Source: a virus
Reading direction: 5' to 3' (one strand)
Virus record (IMG/VR): IMGVR_UViG_3300023109_000077
Location: 1 to 31,834 of that record
DNA length: 31,834 nucleotides
Position numbers and translations under genes: made by a program. Numbering within the stretch: position 1 is the stretch's first letter; the number at the start of each line of letters is the position of its first letter. Below, one piece after another: positions 1 to 7,151 of the stretch. The notes under the pieces were generated by a model. That model worked only from the letters and a program-made list of their open reading frames with translations, searched no databases and was not told the DNA's origin.

Positions 1-34
1 CGTTCTTGATCATTGCACCGTATGGTAGTAGCAT
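1..34 (-). CDS. 5' end of an unidentified gene running off the window
   Basis: An ATG at 34-32 opens a frame reading MLLPYGAMIKN before the window ends. A purine-rich GAGAGAGAT lies about 7 bases upstream as a plausible ribosome site, and the promoter at 69-97 points into it. Only 11 codons are visible, so no function is assigned. The gene is inferred from promoter, ribosome site and open frame together. Confidence 0.5.
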   Translation of the reverse strand, partial: MLLPYGAMIKN

Positions 35-68
35 ATTTTTATCTCTCTCTTGATTACCTTATACAAAC

Positions 69-97
69 AACATAGCATATGCAGACAAAGAAGTCAA
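69..97 (-). promoter_or_regulatory. sigma70-type promoter P1
   Basis: On the minus strand a -35 TTGACT (97-92) is separated by exactly 17 bases from a -10 TATGTT (74-69). It is preceded by GGGG and A-rich DNA. It matches the promoter at 8354-8382, which has the same -10, spacer length and GGGGTTGAC context. It should fire into the gene starting at 34, with a start site near 62. Confidence 0.75.
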
Positions 98-116
98 CCC
101 CTAATTTACATTTTTT

Positions 117-335
117 TCATCTTTTTTCATCTTTTTCATCTTTTTCAAACTGGACGGGGGAGATATATTCCTCGCCATTTTCTCCGATTTCTACTTCTAG
201 AATTCCTTCTTTGGTTAAGAGGTCGATACAGCTTTCAGCACCACGTGTCAAACCCTCATACTCACCTCTTTTATAGCTGAAGTGCGCACACGCAAAAATG
301 AATACTGTAGCAACAAGGTAAAATTCGAATGTCAT
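117..335 (-). CDS. small single-pass membrane protein with acidic/lysine-rich tail
   Basis: 72 aa, no family recognised. Residues about 4-18 form a hydrophobic segment (FYLVATVFIFACAHF), followed by a soluble, mostly acidic part, so it is probably anchored in the inner membrane. The C-terminus is a KDE repeat (KDEKDEKR) encoded by A-tracts spaced 9-10 bases apart. Those tracts double as the A-rich DNA upstream of promoter P1. The ATG has AAGGA 6 bases upstream. It follows the gene at 344-910 by 8 bases and is likely co-transcribed with it. Confidence 0.7.
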   Translation of the reverse strand: MTFEFYLVATVFIFACAHFSYKRGEYEGLTRGAESCIDLLTKEGILEVEIGENGEEYISPVQFEKDEKDEKR

Positions 336-343
336 TTAATTCC

Positions 344-910
344 TTACAATTTATTTTTGAATGTTGAAGTTTCCATCGCAACGACATTACCAATACTTTC
401 AATTGGTTTAAACGTGGCACCATCTGGTACAACAAAAACGAACTGTGTGTCTGAGAAACGATTCGTGAACCACTCGAGATACTTTACTCGGTTGTAGTTG
501 TCTGAGACATTTGATCTCGTTTCAGGACCATAGTTCTTGCTTCCCTTGTATATATTATCTACTGACACATCACCCTCAAGTAGAAAGTCAAAACCAAGAC
601 AATAGAGAATATTGTGGTTTGATTTGATAGCTTCATACATAGCATTCATACCAGCATTTGAGCGACGTCTCTGCGTTGGGTTGTATTCAGAGCTTTCGTA
701 TCTTTCTTCTACAGGGGGAATTATAGCTTTCGGGTCACCTTTAATCTCTTCAATCATACCATCATCAATGGCTACAAGGTGGTCATATGACTCAAAGTCA
801 CGATACAGAGCATTACACCCATATATCGTACCTTGGTCCACCAATTCATTTAAATCGATTTCTTGTCTGCTGGTCCCGTTACCAACGATAATCGCCACTT
901 TGTTCTTCAT
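344..910 (-). CDS. conserved phage protein, possible MptE/DUF115-like Rossmann fold
   Basis: 188 aa. It starts with a beta strand and a NGTSR turn (residues 11-15), followed by YGCNALYRDF and DHLVAIDD. This layout is reminiscent of DUF115/MptE-like proteins linked to glycan or pterin-type transfer, and similar proteins occur in marine T4-like phages. Later ILYCLGFDFLL and FVFVVPDG look like further strands of the fold. The start overlaps the preceding gene by 32 bases. The fold assignment is inferred from pattern only. Substrate unknown. Confidence 0.7.
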   Translation of the reverse strand: MKNKVAIIVGNGTSRQEIDLNELVDQGTIYGCNALYRDFESYDHLVAIDDGMIEEIKGDPKAIIPPVEERYESSEYNPTQRRRSNAGMNAMYEAIKSNHNILYCLGFDFLLEGDVSVDNIYKGSKNYGPETRSNVSDNYNRVKYLEWFTNRFSDTQFVFVVPDGATFKPIESIGNVVAMETSTFKNKL

Positions 911-1067
911 CTAAATCATCCTCAAAATCTGACCAGTCTCCAGTCTTAACAACATTTCTCAATAACGTTTTGTCTGAGCTCCGAACTTGTTTTCTCTGTT
1001 CACGAATGCGACGTCCTTCCTCTTCATCGCCATAATGTTCACGGAACTTCTTTATTTTCTTTGACAT
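879..1067 (-). CDS. small charged hypothetical protein
   Basis: 62 aa, highly charged. A basic N-terminal half (KKIKKFREHYGDEEEGRRIR) is followed by an acidic tail rich in D and E. No cysteine pairs, membrane segment or recognised domain. It sits 2 bases after the DUF6433-like gene and overlaps the next gene by 32 bases, so translation is probably coupled. A nucleic-acid or protein-binding adaptor is possible, but nothing in the sequence proves it. Confidence 0.65.
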   Translation of the reverse strand: MSKKIKKFREHYGDEEEGRRIREQRKQVRSSDKTLLRNVVKTGDWSDFEDDLDEEQSGDYRW

Positions 1068-1069
1068 TT

Positions 1070-1504
1070 TTAATTCCAGTTTTCAGCCAATTTAGGGAAT
1101 GCTTCTTTAACAAGTTTTATGGTCAGCCCATTGTACGGTAGCTTTCGATCTTTCATGGCAATAAGAACCTTTGCATCATCAGGGTGTAGAGACTCAAGCA
1201 TTTCGATAAAAATCGTTTCACGTTTTACCTGATTCAAATTCTTCTGTGCATCTGTTGGACCATCAACAAATAGATATAGCTTTCTGATTGATGAATAGAA
1301 TACATTCTCCCCATCAATTGCATCCGCCTCTTTATATGGAGGCACACCGTCTGGAAGAAGCCACCTCACCGTTGGGTCAAATGTGTACCCCAATACAGCT
1401 TTGAGTGCTGGACTAGAGTATTTATGTAAAATTGCAATTTTATCTTTTCTTGCTTTCGCTTCACCGACTTGTTTCAAAACCGAGTGCATAGTTTCTTTGG
1501 GCAT
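1070..1504 (-). CDS. DUF6433-like conserved T4-like phage protein
   Basis: 144 aa. The pattern (HSVLKQVGEAKARKDKIAIL, LKAVLGYTFDP, VRWLLPDGVPPYK, then an all-helical half ending LVKEAFPKLAENWN) matches a family widespread in marine T4-like phages, usually beside replication genes. I recall it as DUF6433 (established knowledge, not searched). Its ATG overlaps the RNase H stop by one base (TAATG), so the two are translationally coupled. Its role is unknown, but the constant pairing with the exonuclease suggests DNA replication or repair. Confidence 0.75.
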   Translation of the reverse strand: MPKETMHSVLKQVGEAKARKDKIAILHKYSSPALKAVLGYTFDPTVRWLLPDGVPPYKEADAIDGENVFYSSIRKLYLFVDGPTDAQKNLNQVKRETIFIEMLESLHPDDAKVLIAMKDRKLPYNGLTIKLVKEAFPKLAENWN

Positions 1505-2370
1505 TAAAAATCACCTATATGTTCAATTAAATATTTAAGCTTTTTCTTGATAAAGTAATTGATCAAACCCTTGCGTGGTGCAGGAGTCCAGTTCTCATAC
1601 GTCTCAAGAACCTTATCACTTATATAGTCAGGCACGAATTCCAAGTCAACTAGAACCTCGTTGCGGCGGTAGTTGCGCAACATAACCTCATTACAGAAGT
1701 CAGCTGGATCCTTGTCGATCCAGTCAGAAAGTTTCTTGCTAGACAGAGGCTTCTGGCGCTCCTTTGCAATGATCACATTATCACCGGACAAAAAGTTGGG
1801 AACACCGTCTCCACGATCGCCTCGCATGATGTGCTCTTTAAGGAACGTCTCAGGATTATCGCAGGTTATCCACTTTTTAAGGACAGGCGAGAACTGAGAA
1901 ACATTCACATATTTCTGCAGCTGAGCAAAGTCTTTATCTCCAGAGAGAATGAGCACCTTTTCAGTATCAGAGTTGTTAAGCTGAACGCCTTTGTGTTTAC
2001 ATAGGACTCCAATAACGTCGTCAGCCTCAGCACGGGCGACCTGAATGACTTTATATGGGAAGAATTCTTTTAAGTCGCTTCGAATATCATTCAAGCATTC
2101 AAACACGCTGCTCCAGTTAATCGTGGATTTCTCACGATCTTCTTTGCGGTGGGCTTTGTAATATGGGAAATGGTCTTTGCGCCAAACGTTAGTGTCATCG
2201 CAACAAATAACCATTTCCCCATACTCGTCACGGAACTTTGAGTTGTATGAGCGAATGCTGTTGAGAACCATATGGCGGATCAAATCAACATCAACCTCTG
2301 TGGTTTTGCTCATAGCAAGCTGTTTCATCATATTACTGATCATAACTTGGTTTAGATCTAAAAGTATCAT
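1504..2370 (-). CDS. rnh: RNase H / 5'-3' exonuclease (T4 Rnh, FEN-1 family)
   Basis: 288 aa, close to the T4 protein (305 aa). It carries the FEN-1/RNase H metal-site pattern: D5 in MILLDLN, CCDD at 57-60, the AEADD cluster at 114-118, SGDKD at 143-147, and the helix-hairpin-helix type GDRGDGVPN at 184-192. The enzyme would remove RNA primers from lagging-strand fragments and chew 5' ends at the replication fork. It starts just after the 124-codon-class gene and ends in a TAATG junction with the DUF6433-like gene. Confidence 0.93.
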   Translation of the reverse strand: MILLDLNQVMISNMMKQLAMSKTTEVDVDLIRHMVLNSIRSYNSKFRDEYGEMVICCDDTNVWRKDHFPYYKAHRKEDREKSTINWSSVFECLNDIRSDLKEFFPYKVIQVARAEADDVIGVLCKHKGVQLNNSDTEKVLILSGDKDFAQLQKYVNVSQFSPVLKKWITCDNPETFLKEHIMRGDRGDGVPNFLSGDNVIIAKERQKPLSSKKLSDWIDKDPADFCNEVMLRNYRRNEVLVDLEFVPDYISDKVLETYENWTPAPRKGLINYFIKKKLKYLIEHIGDF

Positions 2371-2373
2371 CTT

Positions 2374-2724
2374 CTATCTTTCATTGTCAAAATTAGATGT
2401 ATCGAACCACTCAGCTAATGCTTTGCCGTCTTTGATTGTGACGGATATTGATTCATCTACATAAGTTTGTAGTGGGTGGGGGATCTTATTCTGTCTGTAT
2501 AGAAGAGACCGAATACACTCCCCAATCATGTGTATATCCTTATAATACTCTTTATCTCGCACAATGTCAAGGTATTCTTCAAGTAAATCGTCGAGCGTGA
2601 ATGTCACCTGATCTGACATATCATCTAGGTAATCAACATTATAATTAAATTGGTCGTCGAGGACTGCGTTTGTATTCGCAGCCCCCTCGTTTCTTGGTTT
2701 AAATTGTATTACGTTATCAGTCAT
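2374..2724 (-). CDS. hypothetical phage protein
   Basis: 116 aa from the chosen ATG at 2724, where AGGA lies about 10 bases upstream. An ATG 24 bases further up lies deeper inside the preceding gene and has no clear ribosome site. It begins MTDNVIQFKPR, a beginning seen in many small phage proteins. The middle is acidic and helical (FTLDDLLEEYLDIVRDKEYYKDIHMIG). It overlaps the preceding gene by 8 bases and ends 3 bases before RNase H. No function assigned. Confidence 0.75.
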   Translation of the reverse strand: MTDNVIQFKPRNEGAANTNAVLDDQFNYNVDYLDDMSDQVTFTLDDLLEEYLDIVRDKEYYKDIHMIGECIRSLLYRQNKIPHPLQTYVDESISVTIKDGKALAEWFDTSNFDNER

Positions 2725-3226
2725 ATTCTGGTTCCTGCCCATACACATAACCTAAGTCTTGGTAAAATACGCCATAGGTGCGGGTGGGATTACCGTTTTT
2801 ATCATATGATGGATGGACGCATCGATATTTAATTTTGGTTTCTCCATACTCCCCATAAAACATGTCAATATAAACACCATCACGAATATATCGGTTTATG
2901 TTTCGAATGTAAGCTTCTGCATTTGATAGCTGGGCATTAACCTTATTGATTTCTTTGTCAGAAGCCTTTGAGATTTTGAGCTGCCGAAGTTTTTTACTAT
3001 ACTCAGACTTCAATTCTGTCTGCGTTTTTATCCAGCTACGGACATTTTTTAGAGAGAAGGTATCGCTATCATCAAGAGCAAGAACCTCTGGGGAGATGCC
3101 TTTATTTTGAGCTGGGTTCGCTGCCTGCCGTGCAGCACGAGCTTTGGCCAACCGTTCGGCAGCTGCAGCCTTTTGCTCTGGTGTCATCGGCTTGCGTTTC
3201 TTACGGGGTTTCACATATTTAGACAT
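2717..3226 (-). CDS. conserved phage protein with basic N-terminus and coiled coil
   Basis: 169 aa. A very basic N-terminus (KPRKKRKPMTPEQKAAAAER) leads into an alanine/arginine helix. Residues about 55-110 form a heptad-like helical region (TQTELKSEYSKKLRQLK). The C-terminal third is a compact aromatic-rich domain with KYRCVHPSYDKNG and YGVFYQDLGYVYG. The basic tail suggests nucleic acid binding (inference). Similar proteins occur in marine T4-like phages without a known role. It is the second gene after promoter P2. Confidence 0.8.
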   Translation of the reverse strand: MSKYVKPRKKRKPMTPEQKAAAAERLAKARAARQAANPAQNKGISPEVLALDDSDTFSLKNVRSWIKTQTELKSEYSKKLRQLKISKASDKEINKVNAQLSNAEAYIRNINRYIRDGVYIDMFYGEYGETKIKYRCVHPSYDKNGNPTRTYGVFYQDLGYVYGQEPEYD

Positions 3227-3237
3227 ATTATATTCCT

Positions 3238-3618
3238 TTAAGCAGCCATTTTAGGGTTGTGGGAGAAAGCAACAAATCCAATCGGGGCGATCACTACTAC
3301 TGTGCCATCATCAGCGACAAGTACATCACCAACTGAGAGTGAAGACATACGAACTGTAATACGCTCGATCTGATCATCTGGACCAACGTTACCAACTTCG
3401 AAGCAATCGTTGTAATCTTCAGCTTCGATGTTAGCAACATGTGTATAGTAGCCAGCATCAAATGCATCAGAAGCGAGACCACCAATCTTATTACCAGAGA
3501 AGTCCATCTCCATGTTCAGTTTAGCAGCCATAGCTGGGACAGAGTTGAAATCACCTGTCTCGTTGACTGTGTTACGCTGCGCTTCTGTGAGCTCGATTTG
3601 GTAAACGGAGAATTTCAT
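3238..3618 (-). CDS. hypothetical protein, first gene after promoter P2
   Basis: 126 aa from ATG 3618. A GTG 27 bases upstream (3645) keeps the frame open but lies before the predicted transcription start near 3641, so it cannot be used from P2. AAAGG precedes the chosen ATG. The protein has an N-terminal MKFSVYQIELT strand, an alanine-rich middle, and a beta-rich C-terminus with SVGDVLVADDGTVVVIAPIG that resembles a small SH3-like barrel. No catalytic motif seen. Probably an early-expressed host-interaction or accessory protein (inference). Confidence 0.75.
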   Translation of the reverse strand: MKFSVYQIELTEAQRNTVNETGDFNSVPAMAAKLNMEMDFSGNKIGGLASDAFDAGYYTHVANIEAEDYNDCFEVGNVGPDDQIERITVRMSSLSVGDVLVADDGTVVVIAPIGFVAFSHNPKMAA

Positions 3619-3647
3619 TGCAAGACCTTTCATTAACTTACACACTA

Positions 3648-3676
3648 CACATATAGTATAGCAGCAAGTTTGTCAA
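3648..3676 (-). promoter_or_regulatory. sigma70-type promoter P2
   Basis: Minus-strand -35 TTGACA (3676-3671), 17-base spacer, -10 TATGTG (3653-3648). Upstream are a run of five G and A-tracts (3677-3707) that nearly copy those of the promoter at 8354-8382. The TGA inside the -35 hexamer (3675-3673) is the stop codon of the preceding gene. An alternative TATACT at 3660-3655 would leave only a 10-base spacer. Confidence 0.75.
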
Positions 3677-3707
3677 CCCCCTTTTTTAACTTTTTTTGAT
3701 TTTTTTA
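3671..3707 (-). repeat. copy B of the promoter-linked A-tract repeat
   Basis: Same element as at 8377-8414, with small changes in homopolymer length. Here the A-tracts are inside a gene and encode its lysine-rich tail. The related but shorter element at P1 keeps only part of this layout. Confidence 0.8.
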
Positions 3708-4002
3708 CATATCCTGTAGCAACGGCAACTATCTTCAAAGATTCTAGTCCGCCTTCTACTCGGCTTGGATACTCGCCCAAAAACGAACCAGCCTTCAAAT
3801 CATCAGAGTTGATATATTCTTTATTCCAATGTTCAATGCTATCCCAGTTCTCTAACATAGTCTTGGCCATATTATCAAAGAACGCATCGCTGAGGATAGG
3901 ATCGTCTTGCTTATAGTAAGCGAATGATGCCATAAGATACCATGGCACCATCATGTTTATATTGTTTTCAAATATTCCCGACGCCCAGTCGTCCAGTATC
4001 AT
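3673..4002 (-). CDS. conserved phage hypothetical protein; tail encoded by promoter A-tracts
   Basis: 109 aa, no domain recognised. The N-terminal half is helical and aromatic (MMVPWYLMASFAYYK), then NMAKTMLENWDSIEHWN. A short beta/glycine part (YPSRVEGGLESLKIVAVATGY) is followed by a lysine tail, KKSKKVKKGG. The tail is encoded by the A-tract element of promoter P2, and the TGA stop lies in the -35 hexamer. The start overlaps the nucleotidyltransferase stop as ATGA. The tail may therefore be dictated by promoter DNA rather than by protein function. Confidence 0.75.
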   Translation of the reverse strand: MILDDWASGIFENNINMMVPWYLMASFAYYKQDDPILSDAFFDNMAKTMLENWDSIEHWNKEYINSDDLKAGSFLGEYPSRVEGGLESLKIVAVATGYVKKSKKVKKGG

Positions 4003-4409
4003 AGCTCACCTTTTGCTCTCATTTCCGCCCGAACCTTTGTTGCCGAAATACTGTGGATCTCTTCACCAAGATCGTGTTCAGTGAATGTATAACCTACGCC
4101 TCTGCCGTAGCTAATGTCCACGATGTTTGGAACCCTCATAATAACATACTTGTCGCCCAGCGTAAACCCTGCGGCTTGCAATCCATCTTTAATAGAATCA
4201 CGAACATAATCGTAATAAAATGGATTGTCGTCTTGCGCTGCAGTTCGACCACCACCAGCATCTTCACCGACAATGCCTTCGACGTTACGCACCATAATAA
4301 TAACTTGGCCAGTCTCAGCAAGTGCTTTTTTAAACAGTGCGGTATGCCCATCGTGCCAAGGTTGCCATCTTCCAAGCATCTGTGCTGTGGGTTTCTTCCA
4401 ATCAAACAT
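3999..4409 (-). CDS. nucleotidyltransferase (HxGH cytidylyl/adenylyltransferase superfamily)
   Basis: 136 aa. GRWQPWHDGH (residues 13-22) contains the HxGH nucleotide-binding signature as H19-D-G-H22. ISATKVRAEM near the C-terminus is the ISxTxxR-type motif that closes over the triphosphate. The family transfers AMP or CMP to phosphate, sulfate or sugar-phosphate acceptors. The acceptor cannot be told here. Its ATG lies within the end of the APS-kinase-like gene (8-base overlap), so the two probably work in one pathway. A sulfurylase-like role is possible but unproven. Confidence 0.85.
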   Translation of the reverse strand: MFDWKKPTAQMLGRWQPWHDGHTALFKKALAETGQVIIMVRNVEGIVGEDAGGGRTAAQDDNPFYYDYVRDSIKDGLQAAGFTLGDKYVIMRVPNIVDISYGRGVGYTFTEHDLGEEIHSISATKVRAEMRAKGEL

Positions 4410-4830
4410 TATGTTGCATCCTTATGTGGCGCTCAATCGCATTAGTTAGTGTTACGTCTGTGTCATCATACCACTCAGTGACATGATAGTCTACTTTGGT
4501 TGGCTTTTCAAATATTTTATTTGTATTTTTGAATCTACCCTCTTTGATAGTATCCATCCATACTGTATAGTCAGCCTCAAAGATATCTCGTGTTTCTTCA
4601 AGAGGGCATACGAAATCGCAAATAACTGTTCTTTTCATAGAGTGTTCAAAGTCAGCAACAGACTTCATACGATAAGCTTGTCGAATCCTTGCCGCTTCGC
4701 TAAACTCCCAATCGTTTGCCATCTCTCGGATCTTGTCTGCGTTGTACCATGCACAGTTGAGACGCAGCTGCAGCTTTTCTGCCAACCACGTCTTTCCCGC
4801 TCCAGGTAATCCCATAATTAATATTTTCAT
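4402..4830 (-). CDS. adenylylsulfate (APS) kinase-like P-loop kinase
   Basis: 142 aa, slightly shorter than bacterial CysC (about 200 aa). Walker A GLPGAGKT is at residues 7-14. YNADKIREM and WEFSEAARIRQAYRM match the APS kinase signature around the substrate loop (GDNxR and GFSxxxR types), and ICDFVCPLEETRDIF matches its ICP/R helix. An APS kinase makes PAPS, the universal sulfate donor. Together with the sulfotransferase at 12057 this suggests glycan sulfation (inference). Other small-molecule kinases of the same fold remain possible. ATGA overlap with the gene upstream. Confidence 0.8.
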   Translation of the reverse strand: MKILIMGLPGAGKTWLAEKLQLRLNCAWYNADKIREMANDWEFSEAARIRQAYRMKSVADFEHSMKRTVICDFVCPLEETRDIFEADYTVWMDTIKEGRFKNTNKIFEKPTKVDYHVTEWYDDTDVTLTNAIERHIRMQHNV

Positions 4831-5246
4831 ACTTCCTCAAACTTTCCATTTCTTATGATAAATGTGCACGTGGGAACTTCTAGATCTCCAGAACGTTTAA
4901 AATATGCACGACCGCCATCAACGGCTGTGATGCCAACTGACCGATAGTCGTGGCGATGTTGAGAATATTCCCAACCCCTTGGTCCTTGAATCATATTAAA
5001 CTCAAGGTCTTCGATGTTATCAACGTTGGTGATCGTGATATCGGTATTTGTTGGGTTCACATATATTCCGAAGTAGTGATTGCCATGCTCTGGGTGGGGA
5101 GTTTCACGATAGAAGATGTCTGCTGCATATGTCGCATTTAGATTAGGCGCAGAAGTGCAAACATATTTAACAGGTACACCATCCTTCTCTGAATAGTGTT
5201 TCTCAATCTTTTTAATATCCAAGAGAGGATGGTGTTTAATATTCAT
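4827..5246 (-). CDS. conserved hypothetical phage protein
   Basis: 139 aa, mostly beta. Features are VKYVCTSAPNLNATYAADIFYRETPHPEHGN at 26-56, NTDITITNVDNIEDL, and RGWEYSQHRHDYRS. No catalytic triad or membrane segment is evident. The histidine-rich stretches could bind metal, but this is speculation. It lies between the glycosyltransferase and the APS-kinase-like gene, joined to the latter by an ATGA overlap, so it may belong to the same glycan pathway. Confidence 0.75.
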   Translation of the reverse strand: MNIKHHPLLDIKKIEKHYSEKDGVPVKYVCTSAPNLNATYAADIFYRETPHPEHGNHYFGIYVNPTNTDITITNVDNIEDLEFNMIQGPRGWEYSQHRHDYRSVGITAVDGGRAYFKRSGDLEVPTCTFIIRNGKFEEV

Positions 5247-5247
5247 A

Positions 5248-6219
5248 TTAACCTCTAGCCAAGTTTTTCAAAAGCATTTCCCATTCTGCCGCACGGAAGT
5301 CCCAGTTGTATGTCATGTCGATCATATTCTTCTGGTTCTTTAGTTTAGCAATCATACCATCATCAAAGCGTTGTTGGATAGCTGCCATAAGAAGGTTGAC
5401 AAATACGTTACCGTGGACATTCATATCTTCACTATACTGATACATGCGAGCATAGCCCATAGTGGTTTCTGGTAAAGCAGCTAGATTAGGGCAAACCACC
5501 TCACAACCAGCACTCATAGCCTCGATAGCGGCGATACAAGAAGTCTCCTGCCAGACCGAAGGGTATGCGAAGATATGCGCTTCCTTCAGAGCCTCACGAA
5601 CAACTGGGTTTGGTTGGAACCCATGATATGTCATTTGAGGATGCTCTTTGATTTTCTCGTAAAGAGGTTTGTATGGCTCATCACGTTCTGGCCAACCATA
5701 TGCCTCGAAGGAAGAATACACATCAAGGTGAATCTGATCGCCTAGCTGCGCCGCTATAGCTTCAACAGCAGCATAGACAATATTCAAACCACGGTGTGGT
5801 GTGGTATGGTAGATAAGGCGAACCTGATCCATAGGTTTTGCGTGATCTTCAATAGGTTCAATAGCATTCTTCAGAACAATACTTTCAGAGTATGGTACAC
5901 CCAAACCCATGTTGTACGTCGATAACTGATAGTTTGACACAAAGACGAGTTTAGAGAAACGCTTACGCTGTTCTTCATCACGCAGGTGTTGAGCCTCTGG
6001 GTCATTCCAGAGATCATGCAACCAAAGAACGTTTTGCTTATCACTATCTACATGACGAACACGAGACTTAATAATATTGAATTGCTCAAGCAAGTCATTA
6101 TCAACACGCTGATACAGAGCTGAATTCATCAACTCTGTACCGCCTTGTGCTTTATTGTAAGTCCCGTCTTTGTTCATCATAGAAACAGTTTCGGATTTAT
6201 CAATAATAGAAAGACCCAT
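5248..6219 (-). CDS. glycosyltransferase, GT4/GT1 GT-B type
   Basis: 323 aa. AQGGTEL near residues 24-30 is a typical donor-side loop. RLIYHTTPHRGLNIVYAAVE matches the start of the GT-B C-terminal domain. FAYPSVWQETSCIAAIEAMSAG carries the E-x7-E motif (ETSCIAAIE) that binds the nucleotide sugar. The N-terminal domain is short compared with usual GT4 enzymes (350-400 aa). It probably adds a sugar to a phage or host glycan, or to DNA. Its ATG shares TAATG with the preceding DUF2693-like gene. Confidence 0.88.
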   Translation of the reverse strand: MGLSIIDKSETVSMMNKDGTYNKAQGGTELMNSALYQRVDNDLLEQFNIIKSRVRHVDSDKQNVLWLHDLWNDPEAQHLRDEEQRKRFSKLVFVSNYQLSTYNMGLGVPYSESIVLKNAIEPIEDHAKPMDQVRLIYHTTPHRGLNIVYAAVEAIAAQLGDQIHLDVYSSFEAYGWPERDEPYKPLYEKIKEHPQMTYHGFQPNPVVREALKEAHIFAYPSVWQETSCIAAIEAMSAGCEVVCPNLAALPETTMGYARMYQYSEDMNVHGNVFVNLLMAAIQQRFDDGMIAKLKNQKNMIDMTYNWDFRAAEWEMLLKNLARG

Positions 6220-6479
6220 TACGTGCCTGCCTGTACCATAGACTGCACTCGATCAAGGCGAAATGATCTCCAAGCTTCTTTCTCTAAGTCCCAAACAGCA
6301 ATAACCTCTTTATTAGGTTCTTTTTCTTGGATAACTTCTTCTACATCTTTTTGTTGTGGAAGGTACTTTTCATTTAATGTACACATCATATCACGAATAG
6401 AACCATCAGCCTTCTCGAACTTCACATTAACGATGTTCGCACGAAGGTATTCCATCAATGAGTAATAATCTTTATTCAT
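6219..6479 (-). CDS. small SH3-like beta-barrel protein (DUF2693-like)
   Basis: 86 aa. The sequence VNVKFEKADGSIRDMMCTLN followed by a variable loop and VIAVWDLEKEAWRSFRLDRV is the pattern of a small phage family known as DUF2693/SH3-fold, common in T4-like phages. The role is unknown, and binding of DNA or a host protein is assumed for such barrels. It overlaps the peroxiredoxin by 8 bases and the glycosyltransferase by one base. Confidence 0.8.
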   Translation of the reverse strand: MNKDYYSLMEYLRANIVNVKFEKADGSIRDMMCTLNEKYLPQQKDVEEVIQEKEPNKEVIAVWDLEKEAWRSFRLDRVQSMVQAGT

Positions 6480-7008
6480 CTTTCAATTTCCTCATAATAT
6501 TTTCGGGGGAAGATACATCATACGGGTCTGTTTCGCAGTTGTCAATTTTACCCTCTTCTACAAAGAGTTCTTCAACTACCATATCATTCACAATCATAGC
6601 ATACCGCCAAGATCGTGCTGCAAAACCTAAATTTTCTTTGTTAACCAACATACCAATAGCTGCATTAAATTCTCCATTGCCATCTGGAATAACTTTAACG
6701 TTCTCGAGGTTTTGCGATCTAGCCCATGAATTCATCACAAAAGAATCATTTACTGACATACAATAAATGTCTTCAATGCCCATTTCTTCAAATTCCTTAG
6801 CCATTGCTTCAAATCCAGGAAGCTGGTATGTTGAGCAAGTTGGGGTGAAGGCTCCAGGTAAAGAAAATAGAATTACTCGCTTTCCTGTAAAATAATCTTC
6901 AGTTGTCATATCTTGCCATCTGAATGGATTATCACCAGAAATACTATCGTCACGAACCCGTGTTCTAAACGTAACATCGGGCAATCGCATCCCTACTTGA
7001 ATACTCAT
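6472..7008 (-). CDS. peroxiredoxin (Prx5/redoxin family)
   Basis: 178 aa, the normal length for a Prx5-type enzyme. PGAFTPTC at residues 51-58 is the PxxxTxxC active site with peroxidatic C58. YCMSVNDSFVMNSWARSQ and IPDGNGEFNAAIGML are the other family signatures. It would reduce hydrogen or alkyl peroxides in the cytoplasm using glutaredoxin or thioredoxin thiols. A glutaredoxin domain is encoded at 13975-15174. Phage peroxiredoxins are uncommon. With the alternative oxidase nearby it suggests oxidative-stress control during infection (inference). Confidence 0.92.
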   Translation of the reverse strand: MSIQVGMRLPDVTFRTRVRDDSISGDNPFRWQDMTTEDYFTGKRVILFSLPGAFTPTCSTYQLPGFEAMAKEFEEMGIEDIYCMSVNDSFVMNSWARSQNLENVKVIPDGNGEFNAAIGMLVNKENLGFAARSWRYAMIVNDMVVEELFVEEGKIDNCETDPYDVSSPENIMRKLKDE

Positions 7009-7151
7009 TATCCTTGCCCTCTATTTTTCTTGTAACTACGTTTCTTAGACTTATTCATAGACGACATCTTAATATTGCGACGCCCAACAGAAGTCTTCTT
7101 GTTGTTCTTCATCGAGGCGCTGCTACCAGCACCAACTATAATTTTAGACAT
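7008..7151 (-). CDS. 47-aa strongly basic small protein
   Basis: ATG at 7151 to TAA at 7010-7008. The peptide begins MSKIIVGAGSSASMKNN and continues as a K/R/S/N-rich chain ending SYKKNRGQG. It fills the whole 142-base gap between two genes, with TAATG junctions at both ends, so it is very likely translated by coupling. The composition resembles ribosomal or RNA/DNA-binding tails. No family recognised. Confidence 0.75.
   Translation of the reverse strand: MSKIIVGAGSSASMKNNKKTSVGRRNIKMSSMNKSKKRSYKKNRGQG

Noticed and set aside
3655-3660. TATACT as -10 for P2
   Set aside because: Only 10 bases from the -35; TATGTG at 3648-3653 has the 17-base spacer.
4053-4449. Plus-strand frames over the nucleotidyltransferase
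   Set aside because: Antisense to a gene with clear HxGH and ISATK motifs.
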